A stretch of 39,492 bases of DNA. Source: an uncultured Spirochaetaceae bacterium (GTDB taxonomy: Bacteria > Spirochaetota > Spirochaetia > Sphaerochaetales > Sphaerochaetaceae). Within the stretch, counting starts at the first letter, position 1; the number at the start of each line of letters is the position of its first letter. Shown in pieces: positions 25,228 to 32,967 of this stretch. The stretch is taken from positions 1-39,492 of the forward strand of contig CALXXO010000005.1 of NCBI GenBank assembly GCA_944392705.1. The letters run 5' to 3'. A program made the translations under genes and the position numbers. Below the pieces are notes generated by a model. That model was not told the DNA's origin and did no database searches. It saw nothing but the letters and a program-made list of their open reading frames with translations.

Positions 25228-26595
25228 TTATATAATCTCTGACGGATGGCTGCTACTCCATATTGAGTCAGCTTTCTTCTTCCAGTTCTCAGCAGCATTC
25301 TTGCATTTACTGCAGAGTTCATCGACATCCTCTTTCGCCGCAAGATCTGTGGAGGTGGCACCTGCTGCATGAACCATCTCGGAAAGATCACCATAATTGT
25401 CCAGAAGTGGACATGGTCTTAGATAGTTCTCAGAGAATGGCTGATGCAAAGCATATTGTTTGAAAAGAGGGCTCTGCAGTACTTCAATGAGTGTGTGCTC
25501 CTTAATATTCATGTTCGAATAATGAATGAAGGCACAGGGCTCAGCATCTCCATTTGCATTGATATGGAAATAGTATCTTCCGCCAGCTATGCATCCCTTC
25601 ACATACTCGCCGTCGTTCCAGAAATCCATCGTGAATATTGGTTTTGTCTTCCTGTATTCCCTTATTCTCTCGTACATGAAAGCTCTGTCGTCCGCATCTG
25701 CCATCAGATTTGTAGGGGCGCCGACTCCAACTGGAACGTAAGTGAAGAACCATGCGAATTTAGCGCCTTGTCCTATCATCCAGTCGAAATACTCCTCCGA
25801 ACCTATTACTCTGACATTCTGATGGGTATAGCAGCATGATACTCCGAATGGAAGCTTGTGCTCTCTGAGTATTCTCATTGCTCTTTCAACAGCCTTGAAA
25901 GTACCGTTTCCCCTCCTGAAATCGGTAGCTTCCTCGAAACCTTCTACGGAGATTGCGGGAATGAAATTCTTCACCTCCAGCATAGCTTTTGCAAAGTTAT
26001 CATCAATGAGGGTTCCGTTTGTGAAAGCCATAAATTGTGAATCTGGATGCGCTTTGCATAGTCTGATGATATCTTCTTTCCTGACCAGCGGCTCTCCTCC
26101 AGAGAAGAGGAACATCCTTGTCCCAAGGTCATTGGCCTGATTGATGATTGAATCGATGGTCTCATAGCTGAGATTCAGTTTGTTGCCGTATTCTGCCGCC
26201 CAGCATCCAGTGCAGTGAAGATTGCAGGCAGAAGTAGGGTCTATGAGAATGGTCCAAGGGATGTTGCAACCATATTTCTCCATCTGCGCTTTCTTCCGGC
26301 GTCCACCGAGGATGGTCGCATTGATGATGAAGTTCTCGAATGTCTTTTCCCTTACATCCGGATCTATATCATTCCAGAAACTTTTGACGAACTTGTACCA
26401 TGGACCATCTTTGTCGCTGAGATACTCATGTACATATTTCATCTGCGCTTTGACAGTCCCTTCCTTGGAATCGAAGCGGTCAATCCATTCCATGACGTGC
26501 TCTATTGCTTCATCGGGATTCTTGCCATTGATGTAGTTCAGCGCTGTGCGCATAGCCGCAGCAGCTGCGTTTTCTTTTATACTGTTTCCTTTCAT
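25228..26595 (-). CDS. Radical SAM protein with SPASM-like C-terminal region
   Basis: 455 aa. The [4Fe-4S] cluster motif CNLHCTGC (CxxxCxxC) is near residue 122, followed by the FSGGEPLVRKEDI motif near 163 for SAM binding. The C-terminal region has GCIAGGRYYFHINANGDAEPC plus further cysteines (RPCPLL, ELCSKC), consistent with auxiliary clusters. The substrate is not evident; related enzymes modify peptides or cofactors. Immediately upstream of metK on the same strand, downstream of a TetR regulator. No clear Shine-Dalgarno. Confidence 0.88.
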   Translation of the reverse strand: MKGNSIKENAAAAAMRTALNYINGKNPDEAIEHVMEWIDRFDSKEGTVKAQMKYVHEYLSDKDGPWYKFVKSFWNDIDPDVREKTFENFIINATILGGRRKKAQMEKYGCNIPWTILIDPTSACNLHCTGCWAAEYGNKLNLSYETIDSIINQANDLGTRMFLFSGGEPLVRKEDIIRLCKAHPDSQFMAFTNGTLIDDNFAKAMLEVKNFIPAISVEGFEEATDFRRGNGTFKAVERAMRILREHKLPFGVSCCYTHQNVRVIGSEEYFDWMIGQGAKFAWFFTYVPVGVGAPTNLMADADDRAFMYERIREYRKTKPIFTMDFWNDGEYVKGCIAGGRYYFHINANGDAEPCAFIHYSNMNIKEHTLIEVLQSPLFKQYALHQPFSENYLRPCPLLDNYGDLSEMVHAAGATSTDLAAKEDVDELCSKCKNAAENWKKKADSIWSSSHPSEII

Positions 26596-26651
26596 GAACA
26601 GAATTTAGCTTTGCATTACCGATACGGCTTTGGACAGTTTTCCTTGTTTGT

Positions 26652-27248
26652 TCAATTCAATGTGGTTTTTGTATGTAGAAGATAGCCCTCCGCCAGAAGC
26701 ATACATCCTATACGCAGATTCCTGAGGAAGATAGGAGGAGCACAGGGCTTTTCCTCCGACATCCATCTTATGATCGCAACGAAGATTGCATCGGATGCCA
26801 ACGTGCAGCAGCTCATCCCTTCCTCCACATCGAATATCGTTACAGCAGCTTTTACAATCAGAGGAGAAATCTGGCTGTTGAGATTTGTCACGGCAAGCGG
26901 AGAGATTCCGGTATCGGATATAGCTTTGAAGAATCTTCTGTCCCGGTAGATCAGCCTGCATAGTACTTCAAGCGAACTCCATCCATTCTCAACGCTGCCA
27001 GCCTTCGATATGTATTCGGAAATCATGCTCTCGATTACATAATCCAGCAGTGCTTTCTTGCTGGCGAAATGATAATAAAAGCTCTTACGGCTTATTCCTG
27101 ATTCTTCAGTGATTCTTGTTATCCCGATATCACCATAGCAGGTATCTGCCATGAGCTTCATGAATGTTTCGATGAGCTTCCGCCTTGTCTCATCGGAACG
27201 CTTTGAACGGACATATTCGTTTCTCACTGTTCCCGACCCCCATATCAT
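26652..27248 (-). CDS. TetR/AcrR family transcriptional regulator
   Basis: 198 aa. N-terminal TetR HTH: RSKRSDETRRKLIETFMKL, then GITRITEESGISRKSFYYHF (recognition helix near residues 45-64). The C-terminal ligand domain is unassigned. The ATG at 27248 is used here, but the GTG seven codons later is a plausible alternative start. It is divergent from the threonine ammonia-lyase gene and is followed by the radical SAM gene after 56 bases, so either could be its target. Confidence 0.88.
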   Translation of the reverse strand: MIWGSGTVRNEYVRSKRSDETRRKLIETFMKLMADTCYGDIGITRITEESGISRKSFYYHFASKKALLDYVIESMISEYISKAGSVENGWSSLEVLCRLIYRDRRFFKAISDTGISPLAVTNLNSQISPLIVKAAVTIFDVEEGMSCCTLASDAIFVAIIRWMSEEKPCAPPIFLRNLRIGCMLLAEGYLLHTKTTLN

Positions 27249-27272
27249 TCTAACACATTATTCTTAGATATC

Positions 27273-27301
27273 GTGACAGGATGTTTGCGAATACGTATTA
27301 T
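27273..27301 (+). promoter_or_regulatory. Promoter placing transcription start at the 27308 ATG
   Basis: GTGACA, 17 bases, TATTAT, then six bases to ATG 27308. No Shine-Dalgarno is present, so a leaderless transcript is expected. Confidence 0.55.
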
Positions 27302-27307
27302 TGTTTC

Positions 27308-28504
27308 ATGCTGACGTTAGATACTGTATATCAGGCTTCCTTTGCTCTTAAGGAGGTTGCAAGGGAGACGGACCTGATCCGCGCTCCTCGTATGTTCCCG
27401 TCCGATGATGTATATCTCAAGACGGAGAATCTTCAGACTACAGGATCCTTTAAGGTCCGTGGTGCATATTATAAAATCTCCCGCCTTACCGACGAGCAGA
27501 AAAAGAAAGGTGTAATTGCCTGCTCTGCAGGAAACCATGCACAGGGTGTTGCTCTTGCAGCTTCCAGACAGGGAATCGATGCCGTAATCTGTATCCCTGA
27601 GGGGGCTCCTATTTCCAAAGTCGAAGCTACAAGAGCATATGGGGCAAAAGTCGAACTTGTGAAAGGTGTTTACGATGATGCCTACAATCGTGCTCTCGAG
27701 ATAATGCAGGAGACAGGGCGCACGATGATTCACCCATTCAACGATCCCGATGTAATTGCGGGGCAGGGTACAATCGGCCTGGAAATCCTCCAGCAGCTTT
27801 CCGGTGTCGACTCTATCATCGTTCCTGTTGGCGGTGGTGGGCTTATCGCGGGAGTCGCATTCACCGTTAAGATGCTGAAGCCTGGAGTCAAGGTATATGG
27901 TGTACAGTCCTCTGGAGCTCCATCGATGGTTGATTCGCTCCATGATCACAAGATAGAGTCTCTTCCATCAGTCTCGACAATCTCAGATGGCATCGCTGTT
28001 AAATGCCCTGGAGACCTTACATATTCGCTCTGTGAAAAATATGTTGATGATGTGGTGACTGTCTCCGATGATGAAACGGCTGTTGCCATTCTGGACCTGA
28101 TGGAAAAGCAGAAGCTTGTATCGGAGGGAGCAGGTGCCGTATCTGTTGCGGCCGCTCTCTTCCATAAAGTGCCGCTAAAGGGAAAAACAGTCTGCCTTGT
28201 ATCGGGAGGAAACATCGATGTGACAATTCTCTCCAGGGTCATAAACAGAGCTCTTATAAAGGAAGGGCGCCTTGCGGATATCACAGTTGAGCTTATGGAT
28301 AAGCCAGGACAGCTTGTCGAAGTCTCCTCGATAATCGCAGCATCGGGCGCTAATGTTGTAGGTGTCTTCCATGATAAAACAGGAAACGAGAAATACCTTA
28401 ATAACTGCACGCTCAGGGTTTCCATGGAGACAAGGGATTTCAATCATATAAACGAGATTAAGAAGAATCTTTCAGATGCTGGATTCCAGTTTGTCGGGGA
28501 ATAA
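27308..28504 (+). CDS. ilvA: Threonine ammonia-lyase (PLP-dependent) with C-terminal ACT-like domain
   Basis: 398 aa from ATG 27308; a longer start at 27281 is less likely because it would lie between the promoter elements. Fold type II PLP enzyme converting threonine to 2-oxobutyrate and ammonia. Visible: LQTTGSFKVRGAY with the PLP Lys near residue 51, SAGNHAQGVAL, and the glycine-rich phosphate loop VPVGGGGLIAGV near 178. Residues 325-398 (DITVELMDKPGQLVEVSSII onward) form one ACT-like regulatory domain, as in catabolic TdcB/IlvA short forms. The next gene starts immediately after. Confidence 0.93.
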   Translation: MLTLDTVYQASFALKEVARETDLIRAPRMFPSDDVYLKTENLQTTGSFKVRGAYYKISRLTDEQKKKGVIACSAGNHAQGVALAASRQGIDAVICIPEGAPISKVEATRAYGAKVELVKGVYDDAYNRALEIMQETGRTMIHPFNDPDVIAGQGTIGLEILQQLSGVDSIIVPVGGGGLIAGVAFTVKMLKPGVKVYGVQSSGAPSMVDSLHDHKIESLPSVSTISDGIAVKCPGDLTYSLCEKYVDDVVTVSDDETAVAILDLMEKQKLVSEGAGAVSVAAALFHKVPLKGKTVCLVSGGNIDVTILSRVINRALIKEGRLADITVELMDKPGQLVEVSSIIAASGANVVGVFHDKTGNEKYLNNCTLRVSMETRDFNHINEIKKNLSDAGFQFVGE

Positions 28505-28505
28505 A

Positions 28506-29312
28506 GTGATAGATTTCTTCTTTGATATCGATGGAACGATACTGCCATTCGGAAAGACTGCTCCGGAGAGTGCTGTGAATGCAATCCGCTCTCTCCGGAA
28601 AGCCGGAAACAGGGCTTTTCTTGCAACAGGAAGAAGCCCTGTGGAAGTAAACCCCGATGTATATGCAATTGGTTTTGATGGCGGGGTATTCTCCGCAGGC
28701 GCTGAGGTTATCGCGGATGGAAAGACCATATTCCGGAAGGTTATGACAGATGAAGAAAAGGACATGGTGCTTTCCTACTGCAGCAAAAAGGGATTCAGGG
28801 TGCTTGTCCAGACGGAGAAAGGAACGTATCTTTCTGCTTCCACTCTGGAATTCTGGACGGAGAAGATGCGGCGATATGCAGGGGCAGAGGTCGTACTCTC
28901 TTCGCTTATACTGACAGATGAACTTCCTCCGGATGCCGAAGCGATAAAACTTCTCTATGTCACTGATGACTATCCGATAGAGCTCATAAGAAAGGAGCTT
29001 GGGTCTTCTTTTTCAGTTGTTGAGAATACCGTTGGTCTTCCCTCCAATATGATGGGTGAGATTGTCATGAGCGGGATTACCAAAGCAACCGGTATTGACC
29101 GTGTCCTTGAGTACTTCGGTGATAGCATTTCCTCCAGCGCTGCTTTCGGCGATGGTGCCAATGATATCGAGATGGTTGAGCACGCTGCGCTCGGGGTAGC
29201 TATGGGAAATGCATCTCCATCTTTGAAGGCTGTCGCGGACTGGATTGCTCCTGCTGTGGACGAGGATGGGCTATGTGCCGGAATAGAGTATGTAATGAAG
29301 AGCTTGGGGTAG
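28506..29312 (+). CDS. HAD-superfamily phosphatase (Cof-type)
   Basis: 268 aa if started at GTG 28506, just after the ilvA stop and behind GGGGAA; ATG 28476 inside ilvA is an alternative. HAD motif I DIDGTI (nucleophile Asp) near residue 7, motif II ATGRSP near 38, the motif III Lys in GITKATG near 195, and motif IV FGDGANDIEM near 215, with Cof-type cap between. Such enzymes dephosphorylate sugar phosphates or cofactors; the substrate is unknown. Confidence 0.9.
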   Translation: MIDFFFDIDGTILPFGKTAPESAVNAIRSLRKAGNRAFLATGRSPVEVNPDVYAIGFDGGVFSAGAEVIADGKTIFRKVMTDEEKDMVLSYCSKKGFRVLVQTEKGTYLSASTLEFWTEKMRRYAGAEVVLSSLILTDELPPDAEAIKLLYVTDDYPIELIRKELGSSFSVVENTVGLPSNMMGEIVMSGITKATGIDRVLEYFGDSISSSAAFGDGANDIEMVEHAALGVAMGNASPSLKAVADWIAPAVDEDGLCAGIEYVMKSLG

Positions 29313-29391
29313 TCTGAAAGCTGGATGTGAACAATTTTCTTTCATTCTGTAACAATCCATACTAAACTAAAAGAAACAGGGGAGGCAGAGA

Positions 29392-30000
29392 ATGGAGGAA
29401 AAGAAACGAACAAAGGCTGAATACCGAAGCTCTCTGAGGTCCAAACGGCTGATACGTGAAGCTCTTATCAGCATGATGAAGGAAAAGCCATTCGATAAAA
29501 TAACTATTACGGATATCGTTCGCACGGCAGATATAAACAGAGGGACTTTCTATGCTCATTTCCGTGATATCGACGAAGTTCTCGCATCAATAAGGGAACT
29601 TGCATTTTCTGAACTCAAAGAAGCTTTTGTCGATATGAGTCCGGACCTTATAATCGCGAATCCCCATCCGCTTTTCGAATCATTCTCCGAATTCCTCTCT
29701 AAGGATAAGGAGTACTATCGATTGATTCTCTCCGTGGAGGAGTTCAGAAAATCCATAATGGATTTCCGTTTCCATATCGTTGAATATCTGATGAAAGCTA
29801 CCGCTGTCCAGCATTTCAGCACCAGCCCGGATACTAAATCCTACCTTTTCGGAGCTTTTGATTTCCTTATTTCAGGAATCATGACAATCTATGCAGATGC
29901 ATTGAACGAGGAGATTCAGATAACACTGGAGGATCTTCCTGATCTCCTTACGAAAATAACAGGCTCTGCGATGAGGGAATTACAGAAATCCCTCAGATAA
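29392..30000 (+). CDS. TetR/AcrR family transcriptional regulator
   Basis: 202 aa; GGGGAGG precedes the ATG. TetR N-terminal domain SKRLIREALISMMKEKPFDK then ITITDIVRTADINRGTFYAHF (HTH). The C-terminal part (residues 90-195) resembles the TetR_C_7/DhaS-like helical domain with FGAFDFLISGIMTIY. It stands alone between the HAD gene and the convergent J-domain gene; its target is unknown. Its end overlaps the J-domain gene by eight bases. Confidence 0.88.
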   Translation: MEEKKRTKAEYRSSLRSKRLIREALISMMKEKPFDKITITDIVRTADINRGTFYAHFRDIDEVLASIRELAFSELKEAFVDMSPDLIIANPHPLFESFSEFLSKDKEYYRLILSVEEFRKSIMDFRFHIVEYLMKATAVQHFSTSPDTKSYLFGAFDFLISGIMTIYADALNEEIQITLEDLPDLLTKITGSAMRELQKSLR

Positions 30001-30583
30001 TGCAGCAGCATGGAAAGAATGGAAAACAGCAAGGGAAGAAACCTGTGCTGATTCCTCCGAATGACCGCGAATAATCTTCATATGCAGACCTCCGCCCTGT
30101 CAGCCTGTCCCTGAATGCCAGATACGTCGCGTTCCCCGGTTCCTTGGATATAGCTCTCTCGATATCATTCATAGCCCCGACAGTATCGCCTGTATGGGCC
30201 TTTGCGTATGCCGACAGATAGTACCACCTTCCGGATCTTCTTTCTTCGGGAACAGACCTGAGCGCATTCAGCGCTTCCATGAATCGCCGTGCATTTATAT
30301 AGGCAACCGCTGCCCTGAGCTCTATTGGCTCTTCCTGGCTTTCGCTTCTGTATCCGCCATATCCATAGCTGTACCCATATCCAGAGGAAGAGGATGAGAA
30401 GCTTTCCTTGTGGTTTATTATCTGGTCGTAAGCCGCATTGATTTCCTGCATCTTCCTTGCAGCTTCAGGTGTGTTTCCTGCAACATCTGGATGATATTTC
30501 TTTGCAAGCGCCTTGTATGCTTTCTTGACCTCTTCGTCGGAGGCATCCGGGCTCAGTCCCAGAACACGGTATGGATCAGTCAT
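29993..30583 (-). CDS. J-domain (DnaJ-like) protein with Cys-rich tail
   Basis: 196 aa. A full J domain occupies residues 3-60, including the catalytic HPD motif (KKYHPDVAGN) that stimulates Hsp70. The remainder has a short Ser/Gly/Tyr-rich linker, a TPR-like helical segment (AYINARRFMEALNALRS, YYLSAYAKAHTGDTVGAMND), and an unusual C-terminus FFPCCFPFFPCCCII. It has no zinc finger of canonical DnaJ. Its start overlaps the DUF5685 stop (ATGA), the last gene of a three-gene leftward unit. Confidence 0.9.
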   Translation of the reverse strand: MTDPYRVLGLSPDASDEEVKKAYKALAKKYHPDVAGNTPEAARKMQEINAAYDQIINHKESFSSSSSGYGYSYGYGGYRSESQEEPIELRAAVAYINARRFMEALNALRSVPEERRSGRWYYLSAYAKAHTGDTVGAMNDIERAISKEPGNATYLAFRDRLTGRRSAYEDYSRSFGGISTGFFPCCFPFFPCCCII

Positions 30584-31377
30584 TTCTTCTCTTCCTTGAA
30601 TTTCGACCAGATTCCACTGTATAGGATATTCCTCAGAATGAAAATATGCTGGTCAAGCGGCAGTCGCTCGAACGCTGCAGAAGCTGCAGCTGCTGCATCC
30701 AGGAGCATTCCCCTCATTTTCTCCTCGGTGATATCATCGGAAAGCGGATTGTATGCACCATCCTTTGCATCTTTCTTTCTGTCGCACCAGGCATCGAGGA
30801 GGTAGATGAATCTGCCAAGGCCACAGCCAAGGGCGCGCAGGTCATCGCGGAAGAATGATGATTCATCGTAGACGAAGACTTCTCCTAGGATTTCTCCGAA
30901 GAGGAGGGCCATTGCATCCGCATCCTTTGAGTTCTTCTCCTCTGAATCCGCTATCTTTTCCAGTCCTGTCTTTATGGCTGAAGCTACGCGAGGATATCGT
31001 TTTTCAAGGTCAGGTATGAGGGCGCGCATCTTCTTCTCCTCAGAGCGTCCTTTGCCTTCATCCTTCACTTTGTCCAGAAGGGAGTAGTATCCGAGGAGGA
31101 TCTGCATATCAGCACCATACTCCGAGAAAGCAGTTATTGTGTAATCATGCTCCTTCACTGGGTGAGGAACGCACCTTTCTTTCCCGTTCGTCTCTTCGGC
31201 ATCCGATATATCCGAGAGCACCATCTCGAGGAATACCATATCGTATGAGAGGGCGAGCATGGCTTTCTGCCCGTATTTCTCCCTCAGCACTTTGCACAGG
31301 CCGCAGTAATGTGCTTTGTACCTTTCCTTCTCTTCCTTTGACAAGGAAGATGCATTTGCCAATACATAACCGAACAT
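30580..31377 (-). CDS. DUF5685 family protein
   Basis: 265 aa. MFGYVLAN...KERYKAHYCGLCKVLREKYG at the N-terminus contains the CxxC-like GLC context typical of this family of unknown function; the rest is helical with many conserved Asp/Glu and ends GIWSKFKEEKK. It is placed two bases after the zinc-ribbon gene and overlaps the J-domain gene by four bases, so all three are co-transcribed. In my recollection DUF5685 genes often sit beside J-domain genes, which suggests a shared role; function unknown. Confidence 0.8.
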   Translation of the reverse strand: MFGYVLANASSLSKEEKERYKAHYCGLCKVLREKYGQKAMLALSYDMVFLEMVLSDISDAEETNGKERCVPHPVKEHDYTITAFSEYGADMQILLGYYSLLDKVKDEGKGRSEEKKMRALIPDLEKRYPRVASAIKTGLEKIADSEEKNSKDADAMALLFGEILGEVFVYDESSFFRDDLRALGCGLGRFIYLLDAWCDRKKDAKDGAYNPLSDDITEEKMRGMLLDAAAAASAAFERLPLDQHIFILRNILYSGIWSKFKEEKK

Positions 31378-31378
31378 A

Positions 31379-31777
31379 TCAAGTCTTCTTTATGAACTGA
31401 TGACCGCAATGCGGACAGGTGATGCGGATTTTGCCCTTTCCTTTAGGAACTCTGAGCTCCTTCTTGCATTCGGGGCATTTGAAGTAAGCATGGGTCTTCT
31501 CATCTTCCTTCCTCTTTGCTCTCTCTTCCTTCCTTTCCTTTCTCTGTCTGAAGAAGGAGAGGAACCTGTCGTTCTCTGCTCTTCGTTTGGCTGTATTTGT
31601 GCTGAGCATCCTGAATGCAGCCAGCACGATGAGGATTATTGCCAGTGCGGAAACAGCATACCTTGCCACTTCCGTCGTTATTACAGAAGCAGCCACTGCG
31701 AGTATAAGAGCGACTGCTGTAAGAAATACAGATAATGCATCAGAACCATTTCGTCCTGAGAAAATTCCATTGCCCAT
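31379..31777 (-). CDS. Two-helix membrane protein with C-terminal zinc ribbon
   Basis: 132 aa from ATG 31777. Two predicted transmembrane helices (ALSVFLTAVALILAVAASVIT and VSALAIILIVLAAFRML) are followed by a very basic linker (RQRKERKEERAKRKEDEK) and a zinc ribbon with CPECKKELRVP and CPHCGHQF. No Shine-Dalgarno, but a consensus promoter ends six bases before the ATG. First gene of the unit with DUF5685 and the J-domain protein; the ribbon would face the cytoplasm by the positive-inside rule. Confidence 0.8.
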   Translation of the reverse strand: MGNGIFSGRNGSDALSVFLTAVALILAVAASVITTEVARYAVSALAIILIVLAAFRMLSTNTAKRRAENDRFLSFFRQRKERKEERAKRKEDEKTHAYFKCPECKKELRVPKGKGKIRITCPHCGHQFIKKT

Positions 31778-31783
31778 AAAATG

Positions 31784-31812
31784 AATATCGCAAGGCTGGG
31801 CGAGGTTGTCAA
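31784..31812 (-). promoter_or_regulatory. Leaderless-type promoter of the zinc-ribbon gene
   Basis: Minus strand TTGACA (31807-31812), 17 bases, GATATT (31784-31789, extended by TGC), six bases, ATG 31777. Confidence 0.6.
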
Positions 31813-31816
31813 ATAT

Positions 31817-31825
31817 TGCGATAAT
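31817..31825 (+). promoter_or_regulatory. Extended -10 promoter of GDPD gene
   Basis: TGCGATAAT ending six bases before ATG 31832, overlapping and divergent to the minus-strand promoter. The -35 hexamer is weak. Confidence 0.45.
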
Positions 31826-31831
31826 CCAGGT

Positions 31832-32557
31832 ATGGATATTATTGCACATAGAGGATACAGCGGTGCTTATCCTGAGAATACGATGCTTAGCTTCATGAAA
31901 GCTGTCGAGAATGGCGCGGACGCCATTGAGCTTGATGTTCACCTCTCAAAGGATGGCGAGGTGATGATAATCCACGATGAAAGTCTTCTAAGAACAGCCG
32001 GTGTGGATGGATCGGTTTCCGATTATACCCGAGCCGAACTTGAGAAAATCAGCGCAGGAAAGACCTTTGATGACAGAGTGGGTTTTACCCCGATTCCTTC
32101 GCTGGAGGAATATCTGTCATTCATCAAGGATACAGGGGCTTATACGAATATCGAGCTGAAGACGGCTCCTGTTTATTATCCGGGCATTGAGGAAAAGACC
32201 CTGGCTCTTGTTGATCGTTTCTCCCTTGAAGACAGAATTATCTATTCATCCTTCAACTGGCTTTCTGTGATAAGAATGAAACAGCTCTGCCCATCGTGTT
32301 CTGCCGGATTGCTTTTCGATGGAATGAAGCTGAAGAACATAGGAAGCCTTCTCAGAGAAAGCGGCATTGAATGCTATCATCCATCGTTCAGGATACTGGA
32401 TGATGAAGCTGTCAGAGAGCTTAAGGACAACGGAATAAGGATTAATGTCTGGACGGTGAATGGTGATGAGGAAATCAAAAAGTGCATCGGCTGGGGCATC
32501 GATGGCCTGATTACCAACGAGACTGTCAAGGCAAGGAAGGTGCTTGACTCATATTAA
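31832..32557 (+). CDS. Glycerophosphodiester phosphodiesterase
   Basis: 241 aa. ATG 31832 places the family's MDIIAHRGYSGAYPENTM at the N-terminus; the upstream ATG at 31781 would add an unrelated stretch. Hydrolyses glycerophosphodiesters to glycerol-3-phosphate and alcohol. Catalytic His in AHRG, the acidic pair in AIELDVHL (Glu-x-Asp) and the second His in IIHDESL are all present, and NVWTVNGDEE near 210 is typical. No signal peptide, so cytoplasmic. The fur promoter -35 lies in its last codons. Confidence 0.93.
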   Translation: MDIIAHRGYSGAYPENTMLSFMKAVENGADAIELDVHLSKDGEVMIIHDESLLRTAGVDGSVSDYTRAELEKISAGKTFDDRVGFTPIPSLEEYLSFIKDTGAYTNIELKTAPVYYPGIEEKTLALVDRFSLEDRIIYSSFNWLSVIRMKQLCPSCSAGLLFDGMKLKNIGSLLRESGIECYHPSFRILDDEAVRELKDNGIRINVWTVNGDEEIKKCIGWGIDGLITNETVKARKVLDSY

Positions 32558-32574
32558 TCTGAGAATTATTCTCA
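32544..32574 (+). promoter_or_regulatory. fur/zur promoter with overlapping Fur-family operator
   Basis: TTGACT (32544-32549), 17 bases, TATTCT (32567-32572). The palindrome TGAGAAT-T-ATTCTCA (32560-32574) covers the -10 box. The predicted start is at or within two bases of GTG 32581. Confidence 0.75.
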
Positions 32575-32580
32575 CTTTTT

Positions 32581-32967
32581 GTGAGTCAGTATCATACCAG
32601 GCAGAAGACAGCTATAGCAAAATTCTTTGCAGATAACCGGGATCGGGGTTTCTCTCCGGAGGAGGTGTATGAGAATCTTCCTGAAATCCCGCGTTCCACT
32701 GTTTACAGGATAATCACGCAGCTTTCGTGCTCAGGCTTTTTGAGAAAGACCGGAAGCGATGGACGAAGGGCAGTTTATCAGTATCAGGGGAAGGACTGCT
32801 CCAGCCATATGCACATCAGGTGCATTGAGTGCGGGGCGATTGAGCATCTAGATGCAGATGTAAGCCGCAAGATTGAGGAGATGGTGAACCACTCCTCCGG
32901 ATATACAGCGCTTGAGAGTACCGTGTTCGAAGGACTTTGCAGGAAATGCAGGGAGGGCAGGAGATGA
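32581..32967 (+). CDS. Fur family metal-dependent repressor (Zur-like)
   Basis: 128 aa, GTG start (no Shine-Dalgarno, likely leaderless). Winged helix: SPEEVYENLPEIPRSTVYRI near residues 20-40. Metal sites: HMHIRCIECGAIEHLD near 78-95 and a second CxxC (CRKCREG) near the end that forms the structural zinc site. The palindrome in its own promoter implies autoregulation. Position ahead of a zinc-type importer, with a four-base ATGA overlap to znuA, makes Zur the likeliest subtype, though Fur or Mur cannot be excluded. Confidence 0.9.
   Translation: MSQYHTRQKTAIAKFFADNRDRGFSPEEVYENLPEIPRSTVYRIITQLSCSGFLRKTGSDGRRAVYQYQGKDCSSHMHIRCIECGAIEHLDADVSRKIEEMVNHSSGYTALESTVFEGLCRKCREGRR

Noticed and set aside
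27281-27307. Longer N-terminus for threonine ammonia-lyase from ATG 27281
   Set aside because: That start lies between the -35 and -10 boxes of the promoter, and the extra residues do not match the family N-terminus.
31781-31831. Upstream ATG for the GDPD gene
   Set aside because: The added 17 residues precede the conserved N-terminal MDIIAHRG and would overlap the divergent promoter; the 31832 start fits the extended -10 spacing.
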